From: Phymatolithon calcareum
Taxonomy: Eukaryota; Rhodophyta; Florideophyceae; Hapalidiales
DNA length: 64,000 nt
Direction: 5' to 3'
Assembly (NCBI GenBank): GCA_977006965.1
Contig: OZ345371.1
Coordinates: forward strand, 1,364,001 to 1,428,000
Part shown: piece after piece, positions 1-12,214 of the stretch
Numbering within the stretch: the stretch's first letter is position 1
How the letters are laid out: each line of letters starts with the position of its first letter
The notes under the pieces: generated by a model
What the model saw: only the letters and a program-made list of their open reading frames with translations
Databases searched by the model: none
What the model was told of the DNA's origin: nothing
Translations under genes and position numbers: made by a program

Positions 1-19
1 TTTTTTCAAGCGAGGCAAA

Positions 20-560
20 ATGTCGATAACCTGGCCAATGGAAAGGTCAAAAAAGGAAGAACAAAGAAGTATGTATGTCTACATTCGTAGAATCAAACGA
101 TCATGTAAGTGCGCAACCCGACAAATGACAACACCGAAATCCTTTTCAGAACCAGACGCAATTCCGTACGACCCATCGCGCAAAGCCTGTAATTCTGGTT
201 GCAAAGAAACTGCCGAGCACCTGATTTTACGTTGTGGTGGGCGCCCGTCTTCAGACGTAAGTTTATGGGTAGAGTGGGTACAACAACTGTAGAATAGATA
301 TGCCGTGAGAGACCCCTATCCATATTCAAATTTTCTGAACAATGACACGACGTTACAGAACAGCTTTAGGTTTTCATCTTCGATGTGAGCGATCTTTCCG
401 CCATAAAGAAAGAAGCGCGCGCTTCGAAAGAGATATTACAATTTCAAGGAACGCAGAAGAACGTTTATCAAACAATCGAAGCAGGGACGAAGACGAATGT
501 CCCACGCCTCGAAGAGCAAAGGCACACAATGAACCACGAGTAAAATACGGTTTGACCGCA
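20..560 (+). pseudogene. Decayed C-terminal end of a non-LTR retrotransposon (LINE)
   Basis: A 90-codon open stretch at 20-292 carries a Cys/His cluster (CNSGC, then ETAEHLILRC) like the zinc-binding motif found after the reverse transcriptase in many LINE ORF2 proteins. Coding-like sequence continues in shifted frames to about 540, with an Arg/Lys/Glu-rich stretch, but it is broken by stops. The upstream reverse transcriptase would lie left of the window edge. The match is motif-level only, and a chance ORF cannot be excluded. Confidence 0.3.
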
Positions 561-3500
561 GCACCGTTCGGCCACACGACCATCCGTTTCAACGAGTGTC
601 CTGGATATTGTCATACCCAACTCGTATCCCGCAGTAACCGCCACAAGAGCCGGTCCAGCGGCGACCAACACAGAACATAAATCAAATGTATCGGAAGATA
701 CCGAGCTCAGGATCATAGCACCTTCCAACTCGCGAGCTCACACATCTCAACAGCAAGAAACCAAGGTGCATCCGTGCAACATCTGCCTCCGTCCGCTCAA
801 CCGCATCGAGAAATCGTGTCTTTTCTTTCTCCAACCCTCCCATCCCCTTTGTGTTCTTGTAGATTAGTTCAGGGAAGCGGAAGTCCAGGGTTTGACCAGG
901 TCGAATTCTGGATGGGGCTCCTCAGATGCACTGGGTCAGGCTCGGCAGCATTATAGGATGCGATTTCCTCGAGAGCTCCACCCGCTGACCACGCATTACC
1001 GACACAGCTTTATTGCGTTCACTAAAATTCTGAAGTTCTGGCACCTAGCGGAGATCGAGATAAAAATCCTTTTTACAAAAAGGTTCTAATTCATTTTTCT
1101 TGATTTAGCCATCAGTGGCACATAGGAGACTGCACGGGAGATGCGTTTCAGGTGCTTCTGCCTAGCGTAGCTTTATCTTGCGGGAAAGTATGTGTCCCAG
1201 CACTTGAGCATATGCAGCGGTATGGGGCAACTTTGCAGGTGCCAATGAAACATTGCAAATGACTTTCCTCAATAGCTTTTTCGAATGGGACGATGCTACT
1301 TGATCACGAAAACATACTTCTACATCAGGAATCATGACCCTCGGGGAGGAAAATATCCATAACGCTGTGTCACTTGGGGCCTCTATAGGACTCAAAAAAA
1401 TTCCTCTGTACAGACGAAAGTTTCTTGGTAGACTGGTACATGGCGAGAGCTTCATCAAGTGCCCTGTTTGTTGTGCTATATTTTATCTTGCGACAATCCA
1501 GTGTATATGTCGTCGATGGCATCTTAGCATTTTCGTTCTGTCAATTCTGCGAGCTTTAAGGTACACATTTGGCGGGAAAGCTCGGAGGTACAGCACAAAT
1601 GGGGTGGCATTTTTGCCGTCGAATGCGGAAGATGGCGCTTTTTCCCTGTTTCGATTTCGGCTCAGCCCGCGGAGTGCTATGCATTTGATAGTGCTTGATG
1701 CTATTTTCACCAGTGATCATTTGCGGCGGTCCAGAGGCATAGGGTAACTTTGGAGTTGATTACAACTAGCGCCGCATTACGACAACAGTGAACGAAGATA
1801 AAACTATGGACCAAAGCAGAGTTACCAAGAGCATCAGGTGCGATTGGTATCTACTTCAATGCACATGGGAATATCGATGGATCGCGTCTGTTCGCCACAC
1901 GACGACCATGGTGCGGTCGTGAGTACAGTAGCTTTCAATTTCATGAGTCGTCATGTTTTGATACTGACTATACCCTGAGTAATTTTAGTACTGTTCATAT
2001 TGTGGAGCACATCTTCCGCTGATCCAGCTTCGTGCTTATTATTTCCAGCTTACGGGAATCTTAACCGACACTGAGTTTGCAAGAGATACACGATTAACTT
2101 TTGCATATTAGAGTTTAATTGTGAATCAGGGAAAATTTCTTCAAGGCAGACTCATGTAGACTAATCCGGAGATATCGATGCTTTTCCATTGCAGAAAGAG
2201 GGGCTTGTTGGTGGCGGTGGCATCTTGTGTCTCGGGAAGTTGAGATTTTCCGACAGCATTTTTGTCGAACCTTGTCTTGCTGTCAAGTGCGCTGTGGCGC
2301 GGGTTCTGTAGTTGCTGATACAGTATTGAATTCATATCATCGAATACCCCTTTCTCCGCGAACTCACGGACTCTGAAGGCAACAGGCTTGTTCTTGGAAG
2401 ATTATCTAATCTATCGCGTATTTTAGTGATTAAATCCTCCTTGATTCACATTTCTCTAGCAAGAAGCGCTCTTGTGAGTAGCTGGCACTCGTGTTTAACT
2501 TCAGGTTTCATTTTCAATGAAGATAAATTGCGTTTTAGAGTAGGGTCCCTCCTGTTAAATGACGTTTCATTTGACAGTTTTGCGGCACTATTCGCTCTCC
2601 AGTCAAGGTGTGTCAAGTCGATTTTTTCGGAAATGCAAGGTAGCGAAGCTGCCAAATGCTGTCCGTCAGAGCGTTTGTTCGCTCCACCAACTCATTTCTT
2701 GATTATGAATGACTTTCACAGTCGAAAATAGGGTCCAACGTTGCGCAGAGGCACCCAATTCACCAGGCCGGCACTAAAGCCTCAGTCTGCTGTGCCACGC
2801 TCAGCTCATACGAGCCGTTTGTTTGAGTATGTAGACTGGCGGCTCTCAATCGTTTGAGGACGGAGAGTGGAACGGTGTGAGAAGGTTTCCCTTGGAATAG
2901 GGAAGTAACAAGCGGTTGTGAACCACTCGTTCACTCACCAGCGGAATTCACAGTTAGGGAAGGCCGCCATGCTAATCGAATGACGCGGCAGAAAAGCAAA
3001 CTATCCTGAAGAACATTGTCCCACAAACCTCTTTCTCAATTTGTCTCCCGTGCGCAGCAGTTAGCCAGTGTGGCAATGACTCGTAGTCGATTAGACCTAT
3101 TGAACCCTAGTTAACGGAACTGAGACCTGAGTGCTTCTAGGCCAAACTCGATCACAACTCATTCGAGTGGAACGCCAAAGCAAATGCTTTCATCATCGCG
3201 ACGCGCAAACACCTTGATGGAAACTGATCTAATGCTCTCACGATTCACACGGCCGTTAATGGACGGAGCGAAAACCGCGTTGTTTTCCAGATTACGGCGG
3301 TTTGCAAAAGCAGTTAGATGCAGAGCACTGGTGTCAATCCAAGTGAAATCCGAGTGAGGAGGTTCGTGCATTCTTGCAGTGGCGATACTGTATTATTGAG
3401 AATCGAACGCTCTGGTTCAAGGTGCACAGTCAGTTTGTCATCGTGATGGACGTTCTAATAGATCTGTCCCAGATTTAATTTGCAGACCTCTGCAAACGAC

Positions 3501-4769
3501 TCTCGCTTGCCCCTTGTTGAGCCCTGAAAGGAAAACCCCGCCCCGGACGATCGGTGGATATTTTGGCCATGCGTACGATTTCCCCAGGGAATCTGCTGCG
3601 GATAAGCAAATCAACAGGAAGCGAGCACTTGATTCAATTTTGTTTGGCCTGCATGAGCGTTCGAGTCCCATGACGGGAAACAGACCGTTACATTATGGCA
3701 AGGAATACATCTTTGCCACGTCTGCAATGTTGGAAATTGACAAAGTGGCCATCTTCCCTTTCAAGAAACAGAAGCGGACTGCATTTCGCATTGCACCACG
3801 GACAATCATTCAATTTAGACATGCCTTATTGCTCCTGGACAGCTGCGCTCTGCAGAGGGAAAGAACAAGATTTGGCCGTATTTTGCCACGCACGCGATTT
3901 AGACGATTGGTAAGACAAAACTCGTAACAACCATACATCAGATATACAGATCAGTAAGTTGAATTGAGCATCTTCTCATTACGGCAAACAGTGCTAAAAC
4001 GGAAGCGAATACACAGAAAGGACAGAGCCGTGTATGTTCCACAGAATGTGCCCGTCTGCTAAAAAACTTTGCGAACGACGGCGGCTGGCTCATCTCGCTT
4101 GAATTACAAAAAATTAACGAAAGTCGTCATGAATCGGTCGTAGTGAATTTTTTCCAACTATATTCTGTGTCTGACGCTCCGCAAGCGCCGACGCATTAGC
4201 AGTCATTTCAGGCCTCTCGACGAACGCAGCCGTCAACGAAACGTAGATATTTCCTTCTGCACATTACAACTGGTCGCTTCGAGCGTAGCCCCGTACAATA
4301 GGTCGCATCTTCTTCGACCAATGCTGAGTGCGTCCACTTTCCATGAGTGGGAATAGCACTGGAACGCGGTGCAAATGAAATGGAACGATGCACGATGTAC
4401 AGCATGCAAGGCAATTGGCGGGATGCCAGTACGAATCATCGCCATTATAGCTGGTCATCCGTCTAGTACACAGTGCACTCTAATCAAGGAGATTGGAGCA
4501 ACTATTAGCCTACTGCAGTTAAATTGGCCAACAGCGACTGTCGGCCAATTTCCCACAAATAGACGTCACTTCTCAGACTAAGAAATTCTCTACAAGTCAA
4601 GAAGTGTATGAATTATCACTGGTCTTATTGTCTGCCGTCCTCTTTTTTCGGTGTCCACTTGGTTCACTGTGTGCGCCGATTCTCATTCTACCGATTGATT
4701 TCAAAAGCTTTCCTCGCATTCTGCCAGCTGCCAAGTGCAGCGTCAATCGAACGAACGACTTTCGTTCGA

Positions 4770-4817
4770 TTTCTCGTGCACGGAAAAACTAAGAGTTCCA
4801 GTTCCGTGCACGAGAAA
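4770..4817. repeat. 16-bp inverted repeat (hairpin)
   Basis: Positions 4770-4785 (TTTCTCGTGCACGGAA) are the exact reverse complement of 4802-4817, with a 16-nt loop. It lies in gene-empty DNA, so a terminator or regulatory role is not implied. Confidence 0.7.
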
Positions 4818-5465
4818 AGTCGTTCCCTGAGAGCGGGGGCGGAACGAAATTATTATTAGCGATGTGTATCAACATTATTGATGTTAATTGTATATCGATA
4901 CATCATTGCACAGAAATACATCCGAGACTATCCCCTGAATACATCCTTGCTATGACAGAACAGATTCTTAAGCATATCGAAATATAACTATTTTAAACTA
5001 TTTTACTTATTTTAAAACTATTGACGATATAGATGTTGGCACATGAGAATTGCGCTAGTTTTCCTAAACTTTTTCTACCCGAGCATACTGTACTAAATTT
5101 AGAGTACATAGATTTAACCCCTTCCACTAAGGTATCATACACATGCACGTGATGGCAACGTGTACATATTTTGAGTCACTTCCCCCTCGATTGGCTACAA
5201 ACATATTATGATATCTCGCCTGTTGGAGCATCGCAGCTGATCCAGGCAGGGTATCATATCGTAGGTGAAATAATTCTTAAAAAGATTCGCAAAGAACTGT
5301 TGGATAGCTGTATGATAGCCAGAGCAACAGAGCACAGCAAATGGATGATGCTGTCGAAAATCATGCGCAACCTATGACAACTTGCGCATGCGTAATTACG
5401 CAAGTGTGTCTCCAAACGTTCTGTTGCACTCCCGCTGCATCCTTGCTACGAATACTAATATGCAC

Positions 5466-5504
5466 AATGCTTTCCGAGTACTCGGAAAGCATTCACTCGA
5501 GTGA
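5466..5504. repeat. 28-bp perfect palindrome followed by a 12-bp palindrome
   Basis: Positions 5466-5493 read identically on both strands (AATGCTTTCCGAGT and its reverse complement, no spacer). They run directly into a second palindrome, TCACTCGAGTGA, at 5493-5504. It lies about 370 bp downstream of the stop codon of the hypothetical gene at 5866-6465, which is on the minus strand. The function is unknown. Confidence 0.7.
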
Positions 5505-5865
5505 TGAGTGATTGCAGCGCGGAAGCGCTTCTCCAAAAAGAGCCACCAAGAGCCCGACAAGCCACACTCACAGAATTGTATGTTTGCAACGAATGATATG
5601 CCAGTCTGCCATCTAAAAGCGAACATGAAAACGTCTCACTTTGAAAGAGATGCCCACAAGCAAATCTTCAAACCCTCAATGTGGAACAATAAAGTTTTCC
5701 CACCTCAACATCAAACCGACAACTCTCTCAACAGAAGTAATAGAACACAACCAGCAACTTTACAGCCAAAAAGACGCTTAAAGAAAGTAAGAGTTCACAA
5801 CTACACCACCCTAAATCAGGCAGTAAAACCAAGTTAAGCAAGCGACAAAAAAACCACCTAAACCG

Positions 5866-6465
5866 TCATCTGAAAGCATTCCTCTCATAGTTTCTCTTCG
5901 CCCTCGCAAAATGCATCCTCCCAACAAATCTACCCAAAGCCCTAGAAATCCCCTTCGCCCTTTCCCTCGCCCGCTCGGAAAGCGTAGCACGTCGCGTCTC
6001 AAGCAAGTCATCCGTCACATCACTCCACTCCTCCTCCTTTGCCGGCACGCACTCGTCTGGAAAATCAAACGGATCATGCAGTTGTATTTGCGGTCGTCGT
6101 TGTGACGCCAGTTTGCGCCGCGAGCTCATAAGTCTCGACGAGCGCAGCCGAACAAACGAGGACGAACGCGAGGCAGGCGCAGGCTTCGAAGGCGGGTACG
6201 AGGTGGACATTGGCGACGACGACGAGAATGTACATGGAAGATGCACGAGATCGAACGACAGATGCGGCCCGGGTGCGGGCGGCGTGCACGACGCAGGACG
6301 GGCAGACGGTCGCACGGCGAGCGGCGCCGGCAGTGTGGACTGTGGGATGCGACAGGATATCGTTGGCGGGCCGTCTGATGACCGGAAATCGGCTACGGAG
6401 AAGGGCGTGCAGCGGTCCGAGAACGTTGTGGATGACGTGGATAATCTGTAGTCGGGGCTCTCCAT
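5866..6465 (-). CDS. Hypothetical Ser/Pro-rich protein with a charged C-terminal tail (199 aa)
   Basis: The first ATG of this minus-strand frame is at 6465 and the stop is TGA at 5866-5868, giving 199 residues. The frame stays open about 14 codons upstream of the ATG, so an upstream exon is possible. The N-terminal 120 residues are a low-complexity Ser/Thr/Pro stretch. The C-terminal 70 residues look globular or helical: an acidic patch (HDPFDFPDECVPAKEEEW) followed by a very basic helix (residues about 165-199). There is no signal peptide, membrane segment or known domain. It is divergent from the lumen-protein gene at 7546. I do not recognise the family. Composition and the sharp change at the C terminus argue that it is real. 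Confidence 0.5.
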   Translation of the reverse strand: MESPDYRLSTSSTTFSDRCTPFSVADFRSSDGPPTISCRIPQSTLPAPLAVRPSARPASCTPPAPGPHLSFDLVHLPCTFSSSSPMSTSYPPSKPAPASRSSSFVRLRSSRLMSSRRKLASQRRPQIQLHDPFDFPDECVPAKEEEWSDVTDDLLETRRATLSERARERAKGISRALGRFVGRMHFARAKRNYERNAFR

Positions 6466-7545
6466 CACGGGGTTGTGCACTTTGTGCGCGAAGGTTGCGT
6501 GGGCCAAGACCTGCGAAAGGCGGAGAGCGGGAAACGGTTGGAGTGCAGATGGGGGTTGAGAGATGGCGGGGTACAGGGGTGCTTTTGAGCGCTGGGGGCG
6601 AAACGCGGAAGCTGCACGTAGTGTAGGAGATGGCGGGTTGGTGGGAGGGACGGCGGTAGGTGGAACGGTGGCGATGAGATTGGTTTGCGTGTGTGTGTGT
6701 TTGGTGGCGGTCGTCCAACGGTAGGAGACTTAGGGCGGTATGTTCCACGTGCGTGAAGGGTGGGACGGCGGTTGAATCAAATGCATGAGAAAGCGGTTGG
6801 AGAAGCAGTTGCGATTTGCTAGCATAGTTTCCACCAATGGAAGGTGTGTTTTGCGATTCGATTTCGTAGATTTTTTTTGCCGTGCAGCATGCAAGCATGC
6901 TTGCAGGTGGATGCATTGATTGACGGGTTAGCATTCCGGAATTGTATGTATGATAGTGCATACATGTGTTTGTGCGATAATTTGTGGGCTGGGGTGTTGC
7001 TGGAACATCACAAATATACAATTGGTATCAATTATGAGAGCAGGTGACAACTGTGTCGAGTGTGCCATTGTTTTTTCGAAAATACTGCATTAAGGTGGCA
7101 ATTGCGGTGATATAATTTCGCATCGGTAAGCTGACTGTGTGAAAATTTGCGAATATGCACGTGTACGTAGCAATGATTGGTTGACTCGGTGGGTGCTGGG
7201 CACTGTAATAAAAACATCATTGGTTGACCGGCATTTTAAACATTTCAGCGTACACACAAAAATTAATAAAAATATGACTCGAATGTATAAAACTTTTTGC
7301 ATGCGAAAAATATATAATATTACATGCGTGTCAACCAATCTTCTTCCAACAGTGACAATAATCGCCCGAAAGCATCGAAAACTGTTACCGATATCGTATT
7401 TGATATGCATTCTCACCCCGTTGCACCTGCTGCATGCCTGTATGCAACCTCGCCTGCATCTCCACACTCCTCCACCCGGCGAGCATCCGTCCGATCCATC
7501 GTGTGTGTAGTGTAGTAGTAATAGTACTCCCCCATCCCGTCCAAC
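6466..7545. promoter_or_regulatory. Divergent intergenic region between two genes
   Basis: This 1.1-kb stretch separates the minus-strand hypothetical gene from the plus-strand lumen-protein gene and should hold both promoters. It includes a short GT run near 6689, a 14-bp palindrome (GCAAGCATGCTTGC) near 6890, AT-rich DNA at 7255-7320 with several TATA-like stretches, and a C-rich pyrimidine leader just before the ATG at 7546. A 315-codon minus-strand ORF across much of it has no start context or domain and was not accepted. Confidence 0.35.
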
Positions 7546-8070
7546 ATGCGCCTCCCTTCCTTCACTCCCCCATCCATCCCCCCGCCCGCATCCCACACCT
7601 CCCCCCACTGCACGCGGCGCACCCTTCTTCATCGTCTCGCCTCCCTCTCCGTCGTCCCCTCCCTCCTCCTCCTCCCCGACGTGGCGCACGCAGACCGCAC
7701 CGGCAAGTTCTCCTCCCGCTTGACGGCTCGCCGTCGCTATCTCCCGCGCGTAACCCGCGGCATCGCAGCAATCCTATCTGCCGCTCGCCTCGAGCGCGAC
7801 GCGCCGCCCGTCGCGGACACCATGGACGACCTGCTGCCCGCGCTGCGACTGTTTGCATCGGCAGGCTTCGGCGAGGGGGCTGCTTCGCTGCCGACACGCG
7901 CGAAACTCAGGGAGGCTCTCGAGACTATCGCGCGAGCGGCGCCGGGGGCGGCGGCACAGGATGAGATGGAGATGAGGAGGCTTGTGGACGCGCTGAGGAT
8001 GTATGTGGAGGCGGCGGAGATTGGCGACGCTGTGCCGGCGCTGACGGGGGAGGGGGGGAGTGGGTTCTGA
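7546..8070 (+). CDS. Putative thylakoid-lumen protein with bipartite (plastid + twin-arginine) leader, 174 aa
   Basis: The ORF starts at the ATG at 7546 and encodes 174 residues. The first 20 residues are rich in Pro, Ser and His without acidic residues, like a plastid transit peptide. They are followed by TRRTLLHRLAS (Arg-Arg at 24-25), a hydrophobic core (SVVPSLLLLP) and an AHA-D cleavage site at residue 49/50. This is the layout of a Tat-dependent thylakoid-lumen signal. The mature protein, about 125 residues, begins with a basic segment (SSRLTARRRYLPRVTRG) and is otherwise helix-forming. Such small helical lumen proteins include the PsbQ/PsbQ'-type extrinsic subunits of photosystem II. 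That family link is a guess; the lumen targeting is well supported. Codon use is strongly GC-rich at third positions. Confidence 0.7.
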   Translation: MRLPSFTPPSIPPPASHTSPHCTRRTLLHRLASLSVVPSLLLLPDVAHADRTGKFSSRLTARRRYLPRVTRGIAAILSAARLERDAPPVADTMDDLLPALRLFASAGFGEGAASLPTRAKLREALETIARAAPGAAAQDEMEMRRLVDALRMYVEAAEIGDAVPALTGEGGSGF

Positions 8071-8211
8071 TGGGGTTCGGACAGAGTGGGGCTGTAGGGT
8101 GGGGGATGGTGTTGAGTTTGGTTGCAGTCTTGCTCGAAGGTAGAGATTGGGTTTATTGGCGATACCTTCATGTGTTCAGAGGTCATTGACATCGATAAGG
8201 ATGCGGATTGC

Positions 8212-8550
8212 ACAGCATGATGTTGTAGTACAGTAGTGCAGTTGCTGTGCGTTAGAGGGATACATTGAGTAGGAATGCAATTTTCATGATGCTCTCGTCC
8301 ATCGATCAACCAACTCCTAATTTGCAGATTGGTAGCACATCGTAATGGTGGTGCTCAATTCAATGGTCAGTTAACATCGATAACGCTACGAAGTGCATGT
8401 ACAGCATGAATGTGGACAGTAGTACAATACTCCAGTTGCTGTTTGTCAGAGGAATGCATCGAGTAGGAAATCAATTTTGATGCTCACGTCCATCGGGTAT
8501 CTCTTTCTAATTTGCAGCTCGGTACAGTAGAATAGCATCATGATGATGGT
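8212..8550. repeat. Diverged direct duplication of a ~140-bp unit
   Basis: Positions 8212-8353 and 8401-8550 share the same order of words (ACAGCATGA, AGTTGCTGT, GAGTAGGAA, GATGCTC, CGTCCATCG, CTAATTTGCAG, ATGATGG or ATGGTGG). This indicates an old tandem duplication downstream of the lumen-protein gene. No coding potential is visible in either copy. Confidence 0.6.
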
Positions 8551-8552
8551 GA

Positions 8553-8692
8553 ATCAGCGAGAATACACCGGGGAATACAAATGCTGCCGTTCCATTCATC
8601 GCGGGCTCAGAAATATCTTTGCTCCGTCGATCTCTGCGCATCAATCTGGAACGGGAGCACAAATTTGTATTCCCCGGTATATTCTCTCTGAT
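8553..8692. repeat. 140-bp inverted-repeat element (MITE-like)
   Basis: The left arm, 8553-8594, is nearly the reverse complement of 8647-8692. The shared core is CCGGGGAATACAAAT, followed by a matching CGTTCCA inner block. It lies at the end of the second copy of the 8.2-8.5 kb duplication, so it may have inserted there. No clear target-site duplication is visible, so a mobile origin is inferred from structure only. Confidence 0.5.
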
Positions 8693-11600
8693 CAATACAG
8701 TAGTTTGCATGCAATAGTTAAATTCAAAGAACGCGGACAGAGCGGGGAACACATGCAAACAATTGGAACTCTTTGCGGTAGTTGTTGCACCAGGAAGCGT
8801 GGAGGTGTGTTTCGGTTTCGGTTTCGGTTTGGCACCTCGGCAACTGTTAAAATCGCACGCGTGGCAAAAATATAATCAACCACTGCTCTGCTCCTCCCGA
8901 GCAACGTGTTTTCCGCAGTTAGAGGGCTGGTGAACTGGACGATAGTTTATGATACCCTGCGTCAGCCTGCCCTTCCGGAGAAGGAGATGAAGTGGAAGTG
9001 GAAAGCAAGAAGGCTAAAATAATTTCTGACCACACCAAAGGACTGTCATTTGAATTGCTTGCTTGTTTTCCCCACCTTCCCGTACTACCGTACAGAACAG
9101 TGCAGTAATTTCGTGTGGAAAACAACCGATGCATTCGTAGCGGACTAGTCGCTGTGAACAGCCATCGTGTATAATCGTATGTGTGGCGTAATTCGCTTGT
9201 TCTCCGGGCAGGGAGATGTTTGGGAGCACGATATTCGTGTGCACCAATTCGTACTCGAGGTGGGAGAAAGACTGGTAGGGTTCACCTACATTGGGAGCAT
9301 TACTACAGTACTGTGATACAATGATCGGCCTGACCAATCGAGAGCACACTGCCGTGCCGTCTCGAGACCCGTTGTTTTCCTCCGCTTTTCAAAATAGCTT
9401 ATTTTGAACCTCTTTCTCCTTCAGTTTAAGGTGGTTACTCTAGTATGCACCACAAATTTAGGCTCCACTGCTGTCCCGCGCCTGTCTGCTTGTCTCACCT
9501 TCACGACGACGCCCGGGTCGCAAACGGGATGCAGTACAGTGAAACTGTCCAAAAGATTTGAATTGAATTGCCATGTCTATTTTAAACACTCGCCTTCCAC
9601 GCGGGACACACCTGTCGAAGCTTGCACTTCTGTTATGCTTCGCCTCCAAGTCGCCCGTCAAGCATCATTCTGTGCACTACTGCACCACAATCAGCGCCAA
9701 TTGTTCCTGTTCACATGGACGTGTGACCGGTTCATTGTATCCAGTTGCAATCCTGCATAGATTGGAATCCGGATGCTCTCGCACTTTGGACTAATATTGC
9801 GCAAATAGTGTGCGCCTCAAGTGTTCGAATTTGAATACTGGAGGTATCAAAATTAGACACCTAGCTCGGCGTAGTAGTACTGCGGAGTAATCGGCCTCGC
9901 CACTCACATGTCTACACAGGTTGCGCCTGTTCGCCTGCTCTAAGCAATACCGCCTGCTTGTCCGCAACCGTCTATAGATGGCAACGGTACAATATTACCA
10001 TCTGCGCTGAACGAACACCTTTTAAATAAATCTATTTCTACTTGAATCGGGAGAGGCGAAACCCTCCCCCATGCTTGCCACTGAATGCTACAGTGGAGCA
10101 AGCCATTCTTTTTCCCATGCCCGCAATTTCTCGCGCTTGTCCTGAGAAACGACTCACACGTGCACTTGTTAGGAGAGAAATACGCCAGACTACGCTATAT
10201 CAGAAAACCCATTCGAAAAGCAAGCCCTGTTATCCCTACGTGAGGCACTGGGAGCTTTTAAATAAATCATTAGATCCCCCATGTCCTAATAACACACTGC
10301 TGATCAACCCCTAGTCTTCGTCTCTGAGCAGATGCGCACCACTAGTACATCGATGACACCCGACTAAGTCCTAAAACTCCTCAGTGGTCTCCCTTGAAAT
10401 GGAAGGACCTGCTAGTTGCTGATTGAAGGCGAGTCTATAACATGCTCTGCGACGCAATGCTGCTCACACGCTTGGGTGTTCGCCAATTTTCATTGTTGCC
10501 GCGAGAATGAATACTCACTCTGACCTTCTTCTGTACAAAAGTCTTCTTTGGAGCAAACTCAATGCCATTTGAGCGACTCACTTCGTCGCTCTTTGCCCTG
10601 TTTAGACCAAGTGTATATATCTGCTCTAACTGCAAACAATTGCCTGTTTCTTCAACTTTGCATGATTACCAGTCCCCTTGTTTCACGTGCTTGAGTTGTC
10701 ATGCAGACCAGGCGACGAGTTCAACACATTTCGAGATGTCAATTCGCCCGCTCAACACATTCTTTTCAACGCTCTGTAACACCAAAATGTAATTTTGTCA
10801 TTGTACGTGCCCGCCAAACTGCACACATGCTGACGCGTGCCCTCGCATAGTCCACGGCATTTGATCTTGCGAGCGCACCAGTCACCATCTTCGCCTCACT
10901 TCATAGCAACAGCTGCAGCCAACCGATCAACATGCAGCCAACTGCTACAAGTGTTTGATGTCTCTCCATTTCCCTTTAACTATTAGTCTACATTCGCACA
11001 ATAAATTTTTTAAAATCCTTAGACAAGGAGTCTGAAAGACATTCGCAGTACGAATGTTGTCACGAAAATAGCTCAGTCCGCCTTTAGCAGTACTGGATGA
11101 TAATTACGAAATTCGTACAGTCATCCAGTACTTTTTTCCACTGAAGTTTATTTAAAAGCCTAACAGTCTTACGAATATACGGGCAAGGCTTCCTCAGTTG
11201 TTTTCCTCCAATGTGTAGACCGTGTCATCCAGTACTGCTAAGTGCGGACTATGATCAGCTCTTGTCGATTTGATATTCGTAACATTGGGTAAAGACTCTT
11301 TTGTAAGAATATGCCATGTCTGGCCATTGCTGCTCGTATTCGCTTCCACTCGCATCCGCCACAATCTCACTCCGATTTATCTATTTTTCTCATCTCCACA
11401 TCTCACTTCTCTCGACAAGACCACAACCCGACATCTGCTCTTCACGCACAATTCTGTCGACACCCCGACATCATCAACAGCAACCGTTCTAGCTACACAC
11501 ACAGCTTCCTCAACCTACAACAACATTAAATGGGAGCTTTCCACCTGTGGTATTGTGGTAAAACTGCCTCCTCGCACCTGTGCCCATGTTTCGGTATGAT

Positions 11601-12114
11601 ACAGGAAGGAATGTGAGGTCGCCGGTTCGAGTCGTGTCACAAGCAAGAATTGAATTACGTTCCGCGAAGGGCACACGGATTTCGCCGTGTAGTGGTGTGC
11701 CACAGTACTCGCGGGAAACAGTTACGCGAGTACCAAGAATGGATCCAGCTCATGAACATTTTAGAGGCCCCCTAGATGTGAGGTACCTTAGTGGAGCTCG
11801 AATATCATGCAATAAACAAACAAATGGGAGCTGCACCACACTAACTTCACGTGCAGGGTACACACTCTGGACTTCTTGCCCATATGCGCGCGCGAAGTCC
11901 ACAACTTCTTAATATGGAGCGCTCTTATCTCCCCCGCAGCTTAGACCTTTCATTCATTCTTACACTTTATTGGTTCATTTTCTACAAAATTCCGAATTGA
12001 ATTCGGATGTCAACTTCTCGTTCTATTACTGTTACTCATGATTTGATGAGGAATCAAAGCACCCTCAAGTCCTGTCGACTATAATCAGAAGAAATCACAT
12101 TGGTGATGTCGCAC
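8693..12114. other. Intergenic stretch without a supportable gene
   Basis: It contains only short ORFs lacking domains, a short GGTTTC tandem run at about 8810-8832, the foldback element at 11075-11250, and a tRNA-like or SINE-like patch around 11543-11824. The patch has a GGTTCGAGTC box but no foldable T-arm. I see no coding gene. Confidence 0.55.
11075..11250. repeat. 176-bp foldback element with 26-bp terminal inverted repeats
   Basis: Positions 11075-11100 (AGTCCGCCTTTAGCAGTACT...) and the reverse complement of 11225-11250 differ by only two bases. A third, partial copy of the core (TCATCCAGTACT) lies inside near 11121. The interior has no ORF. No convincing target-site duplication is visible at the ends. 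Confidence 0.6.
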
Positions 12115-12115
12115 A

Positions 12116-12137
12116 TTGGTGATGTCGACATCACCAA
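12116..12137. repeat. 22-bp perfect palindrome at the upstream candidate start codon
   Basis: TTGGTGATGTC at 12116-12126 is followed directly by its exact reverse complement to 12137. It contains the upstream in-frame ATG (12122) of the reductase gene. Its left half is also repeated directly at 12097-12112 (CACATTGGTGATGTCG). It could be an operator-like site or affect use of the upstream ATG; either idea is inference. Confidence 0.7.
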
Positions 12138-12214
12138 CGTGTAATCGATCGATTTCCAATTTCTTCTTCGCCAACCTGATTCTTCTCGCATGCTGGAAGA
12201 CAAACCCCAAGACA

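Larger units (their letters stand above)
600..5865. other. Long stretch without a supportable gene
   Basis: Only short ORFs (up to 137 codons at 1334-1747 and 3514-3927) occur here. They overlap equally long ORFs on other strands and show no recognisable domain, signal peptide or coding-like composition. Two hairpin-forming palindromes (4770-4817 and 5466-5504) and one short copy of a dispersed motif (around 1125-1165, also near 60465 and 55735) are the only structure I can see. No promoter or RNA gene could be supported. Confidence 0.6.

Noticed and set aside
6074-7021. 315-codon minus-strand ORF
   Set aside because: It overlaps the better supported frame at 5866-6465, has a low-complexity His/Pro/Thr-rich composition and no domain. 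Long ORFs arise readily in this GC-rich stretch.
11600-11650. tRNA gene suggested by GGTTCGAGTC
   Set aside because: The five bases on either side do not form a T-stem, and no acceptor stem or D-arm can be folded.
12122-12214. Upstream start of the reductase adding 31 residues
   Set aside because: The extension has no homology to the family, which begins just before the glycine-rich motif. It could be a leader, but the ATG at 12215 is the simpler choice.
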